From assembly GCA_018242625.1 (NCBI GenBank), contig JAFEBO010000004.1, forward strand, positions 186,001-250,000: DNA of 64,000 nucleotides. The letters are read 5' to 3'. The DNA is from Planctomycetota bacterium (GTDB lineage Bacteria; Planctomycetota; Phycisphaerae; Phycisphaerales; UBA1924). How positions within the stretch are numbered: position 1 is the stretch's first letter; every line of letters begins with the position of its first letter. Shown here piece by piece: positions 53,873 through 61,246 of this stretch. The notes under the pieces are model-generated. The model ran no database searches and had not been told where the DNA came from. It was given only the letters and a program-made list of their open reading frames with translations. The position numbers were made by a program, and so were the translations under genes.

Positions 53873-54108
53873 GACCGACGAGCGTGGCCGAAGCCAAGGC
53901 GCGACTGCTGCTGCTGGCTTCGAACGACACGGCACCGGCCACTCAGTCCTGGGCTTCCGCTTTGGGCGCCGCATCCGTCGGAGTGTTGGTCGGAGCTTCG
54001 ATGAAGAAACGAGGCTCCCGCTCGGGTGTTGGAAAACTGGTGTCTCTGGCCGTTGTCGCGCGTGCGGCAAAGACGGTATTGCCCATTGTGCTCAAAGCTC
54101 TGAAATGA
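53848..54108 (+). CDS. Small hypothetical protein of the DUF883/holin unit
   Basis: 86 residues from ATG at 53848, overlapping the holin-like gene by 25 nt. An N-terminal helix (SVAEAKARLLLLASNDTAPA) is followed by a Gly/Ser-rich hydrophobic segment (ALGAASVGVLVGASMKKRGS) and a C-terminal hydrophobic helix (KLVSLAVVARAAKTVLPIVL). It occupies the place of YqjK in yqjDEK operons, though no sequence kinship is evident. Confidence 0.65.
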   Translation: MEGAETSLRPTSVAEAKARLLLLASNDTAPATQSWASALGAASVGVLVGASMKKRGSRSGVGKLVSLAVVARAAKTVLPIVLKALK

Positions 54109-54130
54109 GCCTCTGATCGGAGAAGCACTC

Positions 54131-54319
54131 ATGAACGATCTGGTTCGCATCCTGCTGATTGTCCTGCTGGTTCTGCTGCTCATCGGGCTGTTGCCGGCCT
54201 GGCCGTACAGCTCGGGATGGGGGTATTACCCCAGCGGGGGAGTGGGGCTGTTGCTGGTGGTGGTGCTTGTAGTCGTTGCGCTTTCGGGAAGAGATTCCGG
54301 AAGTATCCGCAAGATTTAG
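54131..54319 (+). CDS. DUF3309-family small membrane protein
   Basis: 62 residues, ATG with GGAGAAGCACTC upstream. Two hydrophobic helices flank LLPAWPYSSGWGYYPSGGVG, the DUF3309 signature. Function unknown; the gene is usually found among stress-induced small membrane proteins, as here. Confidence 0.88.
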   Translation: MNDLVRILLIVLLVLLLIGLLPAWPYSSGWGYYPSGGVGLLLVVVLVVVALSGRDSGSIRKI

Positions 54320-54343
54320 GAGCGGTCCTCCAGAGGCTGTTGA

Positions 54344-54691
54344 ATGGAACCGCACGAAAGCAAGGAGGGTAAAAATCCGGCGGTAGATGCCGTGCAGCGT
54401 GAGGTGATGGGCGCCATCTCTCCTGATGGTCGGCCGCCCGATCCTGCCACCGCGCGAGCGGAGTGGCGGTGGTTTCTATTTGTGGTGATTCCTCTGGGCA
54501 TCGGTGGGGTCGTTGCGTTGTTCGTGAAGTTTGGTGCCGCCGCCGGGACGCTGGTCGGCCTGCTGGGAGTCGGATATCTGGTCCTGACATTTCCTGTGTG
54601 GGGCGCCGGCCTGATGCGGGGTAAAGAAGAGCGCCAGGCGCGGCAGGTTGCTGAACGTGAGGTCATGCGCGACTCGTTCAAGCATCAGTGA
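54344..54691 (+). CDS. Hypothetical two-helix membrane protein
   Basis: 115 residues. A polar N-terminus (about 1-40) leads to membrane segments at about 43-61 and 67-90 (WFLFVVIPLGIGGVVALFVK, AAAGTLVGLLGVGYLVLTFP). A charged Arg/Glu helix ends it (RGKEERQARQVAEREVMRDS). It lies 24 nt behind the DUF3309 gene and its last bases overlap the convergent flavoprotein gene by 7 nt. Family not recognised. Confidence 0.7.
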   Translation: MEPHESKEGKNPAVDAVQREVMGAISPDGRPPDPATARAEWRWFLFVVIPLGIGGVVALFVKFGAAAGTLVGLLGVGYLVLTFPVWGAGLMRGKEERQARQVAEREVMRDSFKHQ

Positions 54692-55587
54692 TTCCCGGTT
54701 CCGCGTTCTTCGTCTTGGAGCTCCCGGTTGATTGCGACGGCGGCGGTCGCCCCCTGGGCCGCGGCAACGATGACGAACTGCACTTCCTTGTCGGCATCGC
54801 CGGCGACATACATCCCCGCCACGCCGGTGCACTGGCGGTCGGTGGCGATCACGCCCCCGTCCGCATCGAACGCGCAGCCCAGCTTGCGGGGCAGTTCGGA
54901 GCGCTGAACCTGGCCCGTGTTGAAAAAGAGGGCGTCGCAAGCGATCGACCTCCCCGATTTGAGCACGACACGATGAAGCTGGCCGCCTTCACCCTCCAGC
55001 CCGGCGACCGGCTCCGAGCAAACCAGCAGCTTGTTCCGCTCAGCCAACATCGCGTGTTTGGAATCCAGGCCTTCATCGTGGCTGCAGGCGATGACATGAG
55101 GAGACCAGGTAAGAAGCGAAAGGGCCAGCCCCACCGCGGCGTTTCCGCGGCCGAAGGCAACGATCCGCTGATCCCGATGCTCCCACCCGTCGCAATACGG
55201 GCAGTGATGAATGCTCCGTCCGTAAAAACTCTCGAAGTTCGGAATTTCGGGAAGCAGGTCTCGTACGCCGGTCGCAAGAAGGAGCTTCCGGCCGATCAGC
55301 ACCTGCCCTGACTCCAGGTGAACGACAAAGCCCTCCCGGCTGCGTGCGGCGAAGGACGCCTTGTCGTGGGCGATGTGGACGTTGTACTTGTCCAGTTCCT
55401 CTCTGGAAAGCGTTAGAAATTGAGCGGGGGCGATGCCGTCGCGTGTGAGATAACCATGCATATGCAGGGCAGCGCGATTGCGGGTCTGCCCCGAATCAAC
55501 CACGACAACCGACCGGCGGGCGCGCCCCAGAACGAGAGCTGCCGAAAGCCCGGCCGGCCCGCCGCCGATGATAATGACATCAACCAT
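54685..55587 (-). CDS. Thioredoxin-reductase-like FAD/NAD(P) oxidoreductase
   Basis: 300 residues. FAD-binding IIIGGGPAGLSAALVLGRAR (5-25), redox pair Cys129-x-x-Cys132 in HHCPYCDGWE, NAD(P)-binding GRGNAAVGLALSLL, and the C-terminal FAD motif GMYVAGDADKEVQFVIVAAA. The CPYCDGWE form, rather than CATCDG, places it with the shorter thioredoxin-reductase relatives whose partner is often not a classical thioredoxin. No thioredoxin gene is adjacent. A 58-codon frame ends 7 nt upstream and is probably in the same transcript. Confidence 0.9.
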   Translation of the reverse strand: MVDVIIIGGGPAGLSAALVLGRARRSVVVVDSGQTRNRAALHMHGYLTRDGIAPAQFLTLSREELDKYNVHIAHDKASFAARSREGFVVHLESGQVLIGRKLLLATGVRDLLPEIPNFESFYGRSIHHCPYCDGWEHRDQRIVAFGRGNAAVGLALSLLTWSPHVIACSHDEGLDSKHAMLAERNKLLVCSEPVAGLEGEGGQLHRVVLKSGRSIACDALFFNTGQVQRSELPRKLGCAFDADGGVIATDRQCTGVAGMYVAGDADKEVQFVIVAAAQGATAAVAINRELQDEERGTGNH

Positions 55588-55594
55588 ACCGAAA

Positions 55595-55771
55595 CTAATC
55601 GGCCCGTGCCGGCGAGCGCGGCTCTGTTCGAATTGTCACAACGGGCTCTTCATCCGGACCAGGAACTCGACGAGCATCCTCCAGCAGACGCCGCAAGATC
55701 TGCCGGTCCTGAAGTCTTTCAGCCTCCGTCAGGCGCAGCCAGACGGAATGGGGCTCGTTCTGCCGTTTCAA
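55595..55771 (-). CDS. Small protein upstream of the flavoprotein (58 residues)
   Basis: A complete frame from TTG at 55771 to TAG at 55595, with AAGGAGAGGTGAACC just before the start. It ends 7 nt before the flavoprotein ATG. The sequence is helical and charged (VWLRLTEAERLQDRQILRRL, then LEDARRVPGPDEEPVV). No family recognised. The strong Shine-Dalgarno and tight spacing are the support; a GTG three bases earlier is in another frame and stops early. Confidence 0.5.
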   Translation of the reverse strand: MKRQNEPHSVWLRLTEAERLQDRQILRRLLEDARRVPGPDEEPVVTIRTEPRSPARAD

Positions 55772-55881
55772 GGTTCACCTCTCCTTCGTGAGCGCAGCTG
55801 GCGACAGCAAGAATTGAACCAGCATCGGTGAAACGCATGAGACCTGAGTGAATTCGGGCTCACCGGCGCTTTGGATTGCCA

Positions 55882-56094
55882 CTAGCGCGGTTCTTTGCGC
55901 TCGGTCTCCACCTTTTTCTCGGTGGTTTCGGTTGTCTTCTTGGTTCCCTCTGGTGTGTCGGTTGTGCGCGTCGTTGTGGTCTTCGTGCTGCTGACCTCCT
56001 TATCGCATCCCGGCAAGGCACAAAGGCCGGCGCAGCAGACGGCTCCCGCAAGGACGAAGGACGGGCGCATCAAGGATCGAATCCGAATGTTCAT
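55882..56094 (-). CDS. Thr-rich small lipoprotein
   Basis: 70 residues. Lipoprotein signal (SFVLAGAVCCAGLCALPGC) with the lipidated Cys at residue 30. The mature part is only ~40 residues of Thr, Lys and Glu (KTTTTRTTDTPEGTKKTTET). It resembles the next gene upstream (DTP and TTTxxT blocks). RBS GGAGCTCTGCC precedes the ATG. Probably a disordered envelope anchor or osmotically induced lipoprotein of OsmB-like style; function unknown. Confidence 0.75.
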   Translation of the reverse strand: MNIRIRSLMRPSFVLAGAVCCAGLCALPGCDKEVSSTKTTTTRTTDTPEGTKKTTETTEKKVETERKEPR

Positions 56095-56105
56095 GGCAGA
56101 GCTCC

Positions 56106-56315
56106 TTAGTTACTGGTGTCCTTCTCGTGTGTCTCGGTTGTGGTGGTTTTCTGGGTTGGGGTATCAACCACTGTCTTCGTCGTGGTGCGCGTATGGCCGA
56201 CGGGGTCGCTGGATGCGCATCCCGCGAAAAAGATCGGACCGCAAATACACCCCGCAGCAAACACCCCGTGCGGAAGGCGTACAAACCTGATGCGCAAAAG
56301 CTCGAATGTGCTCAT
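56106..56315 (-). CDS. Thr-rich small lipoprotein, paralogue of the next
   Basis: 69 residues from ATG at 56315. Signal with lipobox FFAGC (Cys33), then HTRTTTKTVVDTPTQKTTTT and an acidic end (ETHEKDTSN). The frame is open further upstream without a plausible start. It is separated by 11 nt from the other Thr-rich lipoprotein, probably as a duplicated pair in one transcript. Confidence 0.65.
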   Translation of the reverse strand: MSTFELLRIRFVRLPHGVFAAGCICGPIFFAGCASSDPVGHTRTTTKTVVDTPTQKTTTTETHEKDTSN

Positions 56316-56565
56316 ACAGCAAGTCATTCGTCGCCAGGCCTGCATGCAAGTTGAAGCGGAGGTGAATATCGCCTCAGAGTGCGGGGAAAAGCAACTCTGC
56401 AGCCGAGTTGATTCCCCACATCCCGCTGTTCGAGCGAATTGCATCGTCTGCCGCACTCGACCAGCAGCATCGCGTGTGGAATAGCGGGCTTTCACGGTCA
56501 AATCACTCCTGGGTAAGAAGGTAATCGCACATTCATCGCACTCATCTTGTATGGGAGGAACGATC

Positions 56566-57084
56566 ATGCTCGACTCGCTCCAAAAGGCACTGCAGGAACA
56601 AATCCGGGATCTCTTCAGTGCGGAAAACCAGCTTGTGAAAGCGTTGCCCAAGATGGCCAAGAACGCATCCAGCGACACGCTCAGGGAAGCCATTGAGGAC
56701 CACCTGGAAGAAACCCGCGGCCACGTGGAGCGGCTGCAGGAGATCGCCGAGATACTGGAATTCAAGCCGGGCGGGAAGAAATGCAAAGCCATGGAAGGCC
56801 TCATCGCCGAAGGCAAAGAGGTTCTCGAAGAAGACGGCGAGGGCGCGGTCATTGACCTGGCGATGATCGGGGCCGCGCAGCGTGTCGAGCACTATGAGAT
56901 TGCCGCGTACGGCACTGCCCGGGCCATGGCGGAGCGCCTCGGCCAGTCACAGGTTGTAAAACTGCTCCAGGCGACGCTCGATGAAGAGGGCGCGGCGGAC
57001 AAGAAACTCACCGAGATCGCGGAAGACGAGGTTCTCGGTGCTGCCTCGGTTGCCACCGATGAGTCCGAGGAAGAATCGGCCTAG
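56566..57084 (+). CDS. YciE/DUF892-family ferritin-like protein
   Basis: 172 residues from ATG at 56566; GGGAGGA at 56553-56559 is an ideal ribosome-binding site for it rather than for the ATG at 56551. The ferritin-like four-helix bundle has LRDLFSAENQLVKALPKMAK-type text with QIRDLFSAENQLVKALPKM, then HLEETRGHVERLQEIAEIL, and AAQRVEHYEIAAYGTARAMA with the Glu/His pattern for a di-metal site. A C-terminal acidic tail follows. YciE proteins are osmotic/stationary-phase stress proteins. Confidence 0.9.
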   Translation: MLDSLQKALQEQIRDLFSAENQLVKALPKMAKNASSDTLREAIEDHLEETRGHVERLQEIAEILEFKPGGKKCKAMEGLIAEGKEVLEEDGEGAVIDLAMIGAAQRVEHYEIAAYGTARAMAERLGQSQVVKLLQATLDEEGAADKKLTEIAEDEVLGAASVATDESEEESA

Positions 57085-57175
57085 GCCGTTGCGACTCTGA
57101 ATCGATTGGGCGTTCAGCAGCCGAAAATGCCGGTCGCGTCAGCTCTCAAGATCGAAAACAGCCAAAGATGGCTTG

Positions 57176-58000
57176 ATGAGCGATCCGAAAAGCCAGCAAA
57201 CGCCGGTCGAGGTGTCGGTTGAGGATTTGTTCAAATCCTTCGGCGATCATTCGGTGCTTGCCGGTGTCCGCCTCCGCATCTGCCGCGGGGAGACGATCGC
57301 GATTGTCGGACCGTCCGGGTGCGGCAAGACGGTGTTGCTCAAGCACATCATGGGAACTCTTGCGCCCGACCGCGGGGTGGTCCGTGTTGCCGATCACGAG
57401 CGTCCCGGATCGCCGCTTCTCAATCTCGCCGACTTGTCCGAAGATGAAATGGACGAGATCCGCATCCACTGGGCCGTTGTCTTCCAGAGGAATGCGTTGT
57501 TCGGAGGAACGGTGTTCGAGAATCTGGCGCTCTGGCCGCGAGAGGTCAAGCGATTGAGCGACGATCAGATCAAGCCGCTGGCGATGAAAGCGCTCGCAGA
57601 CGTAGGCTTGGACCCCGACCAACTGCTCGCGGTGAAGCGTGAAGCACTTTCCGGCGGCATGGCCAAGCGGGTCGCCATCGCCCGGGCACTTGTGATGAGC
57701 CCGCTCCTGATCCTCTACGACGAGCCAACCTCCGGCCTGGATCCGGTGACCGGCGCACAGATCCACGACCTGATTGCCCGGACGCACGCGTCCCCAACGG
57801 ATCAGGGAATCGCGCGAACAACCATTATCGTGACGCACGACACGGAACTCCTGCGTCGTTTGCGGCCGCGCGTCGTCATGATGAGTGAGGGCCGGATCTA
57901 TTTCGACGGCACCTTTGAGCAGTTCATACAGAGCGATCTATCGCTGATCCGGCCGTATGTGCAGCAGATGCCCCTGCTGCACGGCAGACGGCACGAGTGA
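57176..58000 (+). CDS. MlaF-like ABC ATP-binding protein without adjacent permease
   Basis: 274 residues from ATG at 57176 (a TTG is just before). Walker A GPSGCGKT (45-52), a MlaF-like Q-loop region WAVVFQRNALFGGTVFENLA, signature LSGGMAKRVAIARALVMSP and Walker B LLILYDEPTSGLDP. MlaF energises the MlaEDB phospholipid carrier in the inner membrane. No MlaE-like permease, MlaD or MlaC is encoded next to it, so it must work with proteins encoded elsewhere. Confidence 0.88.
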   Translation: MSDPKSQQTPVEVSVEDLFKSFGDHSVLAGVRLRICRGETIAIVGPSGCGKTVLLKHIMGTLAPDRGVVRVADHERPGSPLLNLADLSEDEMDEIRIHWAVVFQRNALFGGTVFENLALWPREVKRLSDDQIKPLAMKALADVGLDPDQLLAVKREALSGGMAKRVAIARALVMSPLLILYDEPTSGLDPVTGAQIHDLIARTHASPTDQGIARTTIIVTHDTELLRRLRPRVVMMSEGRIYFDGTFEQFIQSDLSLIRPYVQQMPLLHGRRHE

Positions 58001-58227
58001 GCACCAGGGATCCTGTACGGTGGCCGGTGGAAGACCCGATCGGGGGCGGCGTGAAGCCAATACCTCTCCGGACCGGGATAGAACAGCCCGTATGGCGAGC
58101 TTTGGAACATCAGGCGGAACAGAGACATTCGAACCTGCGGCCGCATTGATGTGGGCAGCACCGGCTGCGCGCCGCAATGGCCCGGCTTGAAATGGCTGGG
58201 AAGTTCGCCCGCGCTTTCGCGCGGTCT

Positions 58228-59958
58228 TCAGCCTTTCGCGGGAGCGGATGATTGCGGCGTTCCACTCTCGTAACTCTTCACAGCCTGCTCCAGCGTGAAG
58301 AACATTCGTTCGCGGCCCAGCCGGTCCCCCAGGCCGGAATGCTGGACGACCCTCAGCACTTCGGAGTTAAGCGCCACCAGCCAGAGCGCCACTCCGTCGT
58401 TGCGCATGTTCTCCTCGGCTTCGACCAGCATCCGGAGCGCTGTGTATTCCAGATCGGGCACTGCCGCCAGATCCAGCACCACGACTCGAGGTGCTGCCGA
58501 AGACCGCAGCCCCTGGATCAGACGAGCAACACGTGAGACATTGCCAAAGTAGATCGCTCCCTCCGGACGCAGCAGCAGCAGACCGGGGAACGTCTCATCT
58601 TCGGGATGTTCTGCGGATCGGGCTCTGAACACATTGGTGCCCGGCTTGCGCCCAAGGACATGCACAGGAAAGCGATTCCCGAGGATTATGAGTGATACAA
58701 GCGATACCAGCACCGCGACCAGGACTCCTTTTAGAGTCCCGAGGAGGACTACGCCAAGCAAGGCAACCAGTGCCCAGCGGAACTCCATGTGGCGTATGCG
58801 TCGGATTGCCAGAAACTGCCCGGGCGCGCACAGGCCGATGCTGGCGATCACGACGACGGCGGCCAGGGTCGCCTGCGGCATTCTGGCAAAGAGCGGCGCG
58901 AGGAACAGCAGCGTGGCGACGACCACTCCTGCGGTCACAACTCCTGCCAACTGGGTACGAGCACCAGCGCCATCATTGACAGCGGTTTGTGTTGTTCCGC
59001 CGCCGGCCGGCATGTTGTGAAAAAAGCCGCCGACGAGGTTGGCCATACCGGTTGCCACCAGCTCCTTGTTGGCATCGGGGACAGGCTCGCCCTTACGGAG
59101 AAAAGCGCGTCCCGCCGCGGCGGATTCAACGAAGCTCATGAGGGCAATGCCCAGTGCTGCCGGCCAGAGTTGATTCACAAGCGACAGATCGGGAAGAGAG
59201 AAGGTGGGCAGACCGCCCTGAAGCGTTCCCACGACGGCCACCCCGTTCTTTTCGAGCCCGAGGAAGACCGAAGCGCCAATACCAACCGCGACGGTAACCA
59301 GTGCCGCGGGAACCTTGGGGGTGAAACGCTCGAGGCCGAACATGAGCGCGAGCATCGCGACGGCGAGAATCAGCGTCGGGATGGACGTCTGCGGCATGTG
59401 CATCCCGATCGCCCAGATGTCGTGGAAAAAGCCGGCCTTGGTGATATGGAACCCGAGGAGCTTGGGAAGCTGGTCCAGAATGATCACAAGGCCGATGCCG
59501 GCTTTGAATCCGGTCAGCACCGGATCGGAAATCAGGTTGGCCACGACGCCCAGGCGAAAAAGCCCGGCCAGGAAGAGGAAAACGCCTACGAGAAGCGACA
59601 GGGTGGCAGAGGCGGTCAGAAGAGCAGCCCCACCTCCCCCGGCGGCAACCTCGCTCAGGACGTTGACGGCCATGATCGCGATCGTGGAGGAGGTCGTGAC
59701 GCTCAGCGGGCGAGAGGTGCCCAAAGCGGCGTAGACCAACAGCGGGATCAGCGAGGTGTAAAGACCCACTTCCAGAGGCAGGCCGGCGATTCCGGCGTAG
59801 GCCATCGCCTTGGGAATGACCACGGCGGCCGTCGAGAGGCCCGCAACCACGTCGAACCGGAGCCACTGCTTCTGATAGGAACCGATCCAGCCGAGCGCCG
59901 GAATCCAGCGGGCGAGCTGCTGGGGTCTTTGAATCGAGGCGGGCCCGGAGGTTGACAT
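58228..59958 (-). CDS. SulP-family anion transporter with STAS domain
   Basis: 576 residues; start with GGGAGGGTGTC upstream. About 12-14 membrane segments from residue 35 to 440, including the SulP entry GLSTAAVVIPKAMAYAGIAG and GFFHNMPAGGGTTQTAVNDG (the family's substrate-site loop between half helices). A cytosolic STAS domain covers about 450-560 (PRVVVLDLAAVPDLEYTALR). It moves sulfate, bicarbonate or another anion; the substrate cannot be read off. It is last in a same-strand run behind PPK2 (83-nt gap). Confidence 0.92.
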   Translation of the reverse strand: MSTSGPASIQRPQQLARWIPALGWIGSYQKQWLRFDVVAGLSTAAVVIPKAMAYAGIAGLPLEVGLYTSLIPLLVYAALGTSRPLSVTTSSTIAIMAVNVLSEVAAGGGGAALLTASATLSLLVGVFLFLAGLFRLGVVANLISDPVLTGFKAGIGLVIILDQLPKLLGFHITKAGFFHDIWAIGMHMPQTSIPTLILAVAMLALMFGLERFTPKVPAALVTVAVGIGASVFLGLEKNGVAVVGTLQGGLPTFSLPDLSLVNQLWPAALGIALMSFVESAAAGRAFLRKGEPVPDANKELVATGMANLVGGFFHNMPAGGGTTQTAVNDGAGARTQLAGVVTAGVVVATLLFLAPLFARMPQATLAAVVVIASIGLCAPGQFLAIRRIRHMEFRWALVALLGVVLLGTLKGVLVAVLVSLVSLIILGNRFPVHVLGRKPGTNVFRARSAEHPEDETFPGLLLLRPEGAIYFGNVSRVARLIQGLRSSAAPRVVVLDLAAVPDLEYTALRMLVEAEENMRNDGVALWLVALNSEVLRVVQHSGLGDRLGRERMFFTLEQAVKSYESGTPQSSAPAKG

Positions 59959-60041
59959 GACACCCTCCCTTCATGAGAACTGATTGCGTGGCCGCGGCGG
60001 GTGTTCGCAGGCTCGGAACATTGAACGCGGGATTCGTACTT

Positions 60042-60854
60042 TCAGTACTTTTCCGGCACGAACTTGCGATTCTTCAGCGGCGCCTCGTCGTCGTAAGCGT
60101 GCTTCATTTCCCGCTTGGGCAGCTCGATCTTTTCACGCGGCACCTTCTTGTACGGGATGATCTCTAAGAGATGGGAGATGCAGTTCAGCCGTGCAGACTT
60201 CTTATCGTCGGAGCGGAGGATCCGCCACGGAGCCCATTTCGTGTCCGTCGCCTTGAGCATCATGTCGCGGGCGCGGGAATACTCATACCACTTACTCAGC
60301 GAGGGCAGATCCATGGGGCTGAGCTTCCACTGGCGCATCGGGTCGGTGATGCGTGCCTCAAAGCGCCGTTTCTGCTCTTTGACGCTGACTTCCAGCCAGA
60401 ACTTGATGAGGATGATGCCGGCATCCACGATGGCCTTCTCGACGGCCGGGCACCGATCGAGGAAGACCCGGTGCTGCTCCTTGGTACAGAACCCCATCAC
60501 GTACTCCACGCCGGCGCGGTTGTACCAGCTCCGGTCGAAAATGACGACTTCGCCCGCGGCGGGGAAGTGCGCCATGTAGCGCTGGATGTACATCTTCTGC
60601 GACTTTTCGCGGTCCGAAGGGGCCGGCAGAGCCACGAGCCGAAAAACACGCGGGCTGACGCGCTCGGTGATGGCACGGATTGTGCCGCCCTTCCCGGCAC
60701 CGTCGCGCCCTTCGAAAATGATGATGACACTCAGGCCCTTGTGCTTCACCCATTCCTGGAGCTTGCAGAGCTCCGTTTGGAGTCGGCGAAGTTCTTTCGT
60801 GTACTCCTTGTTCTTCATCTTCTTGGTGTGTGCGGTGTCCGATTTTGTGGCCAT
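60042..60854 (-). CDS. ppk2: Polyphosphate kinase 2
   Basis: 270 residues from ATG at 60854, with AAAGGAATAAAC upstream. Walker A-like EGRDGAGKGGTI (48-59), the FDRSWYNRAGVEYVMGF catalytic segment (106-122) and the lid/C-terminal WKLSPMDLPSLSKWYEYSRA, RSDDKKSARLNCISHLLEII mark a class I PPK2, which uses polyphosphate to phosphorylate nucleoside diphosphates. It could link with the PpgK-like kinase at 33967-34698 in polyphosphate use. The gene lies between the HAD-2H fusion and SulP on the same strand. Confidence 0.94.
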   Translation of the reverse strand: MATKSDTAHTKKMKNKEYTKELRRLQTELCKLQEWVKHKGLSVIIIFEGRDGAGKGGTIRAITERVSPRVFRLVALPAPSDREKSQKMYIQRYMAHFPAAGEVVIFDRSWYNRAGVEYVMGFCTKEQHRVFLDRCPAVEKAIVDAGIILIKFWLEVSVKEQKRRFEARITDPMRQWKLSPMDLPSLSKWYEYSRARDMMLKATDTKWAPWRILRSDDKKSARLNCISHLLEIIPYKKVPREKIELPKREMKHAYDDEAPLKNRKFVPEKY

Positions 60855-61246
60855 GTTTATTCCTTTGATTGCTCTTCGGTGGTGCTTTGGTTCATGCACG
60901 GGGGTGCGCCGACGACGTCCGATCGATCTCTGCCGGAGCCGGAGCCATGACCTTGATCCACGTGGACATCCAACGGCCGACAAGCGCGAAAAACAGTCCG
61001 GTCGAGCGCCCGCACATAAGAATGCCCGTCATTGCCTCGGAACGACATGAAAACGCGAAGGCCGACAACCCCCGGTAGCGTACACTGGATTGGACTGTCC
61101 TTTCCGTCTGAAAGCCCCAGGCGGCGGAAGAAGGCGGCACCTTTGTCAGCGTTTGGATGCTGATCAACGGCTGTCATACACGCTGCAAGCCGGTCGTCCT
61201 GCGAGATGGACGCCGGGGAGTTCGTGTCCGCCCCTGTCGTCACCAT
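60855..61246. other. Intergenic region (392 nt) upstream of PPK2
   Basis: No confident gene. An open 129-codon minus-strand frame starts at 61246 and ends at 60857, but it lacks a ribosome-binding site and begins next to the stop of the HAD-2H gene. The PPK2 promoter and leader should be here. Confidence 0.4.

Noticed and set aside
53020..54183. Long minus-strand frame (387 codons) across the DUF883/holin genes
   Set aside because: It is antisense to three well-supported small genes and a receiver gene, is Ser/Arg/Pro-rich, and matches no family.
58209..58224. CCGCGC-TTTC-GCGCGG hairpin just after the SulP stop
   Set aside because: Well-formed, but the minus strand lacks a following T run, so termination is not supported.
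60857..61246. 129-codon minus-strand frame between PPK2 and the HAD-2H gene
   Set aside because: Starts exactly at the preceding gene's end without a ribosome-binding site and has no family features; kept as intergenic.
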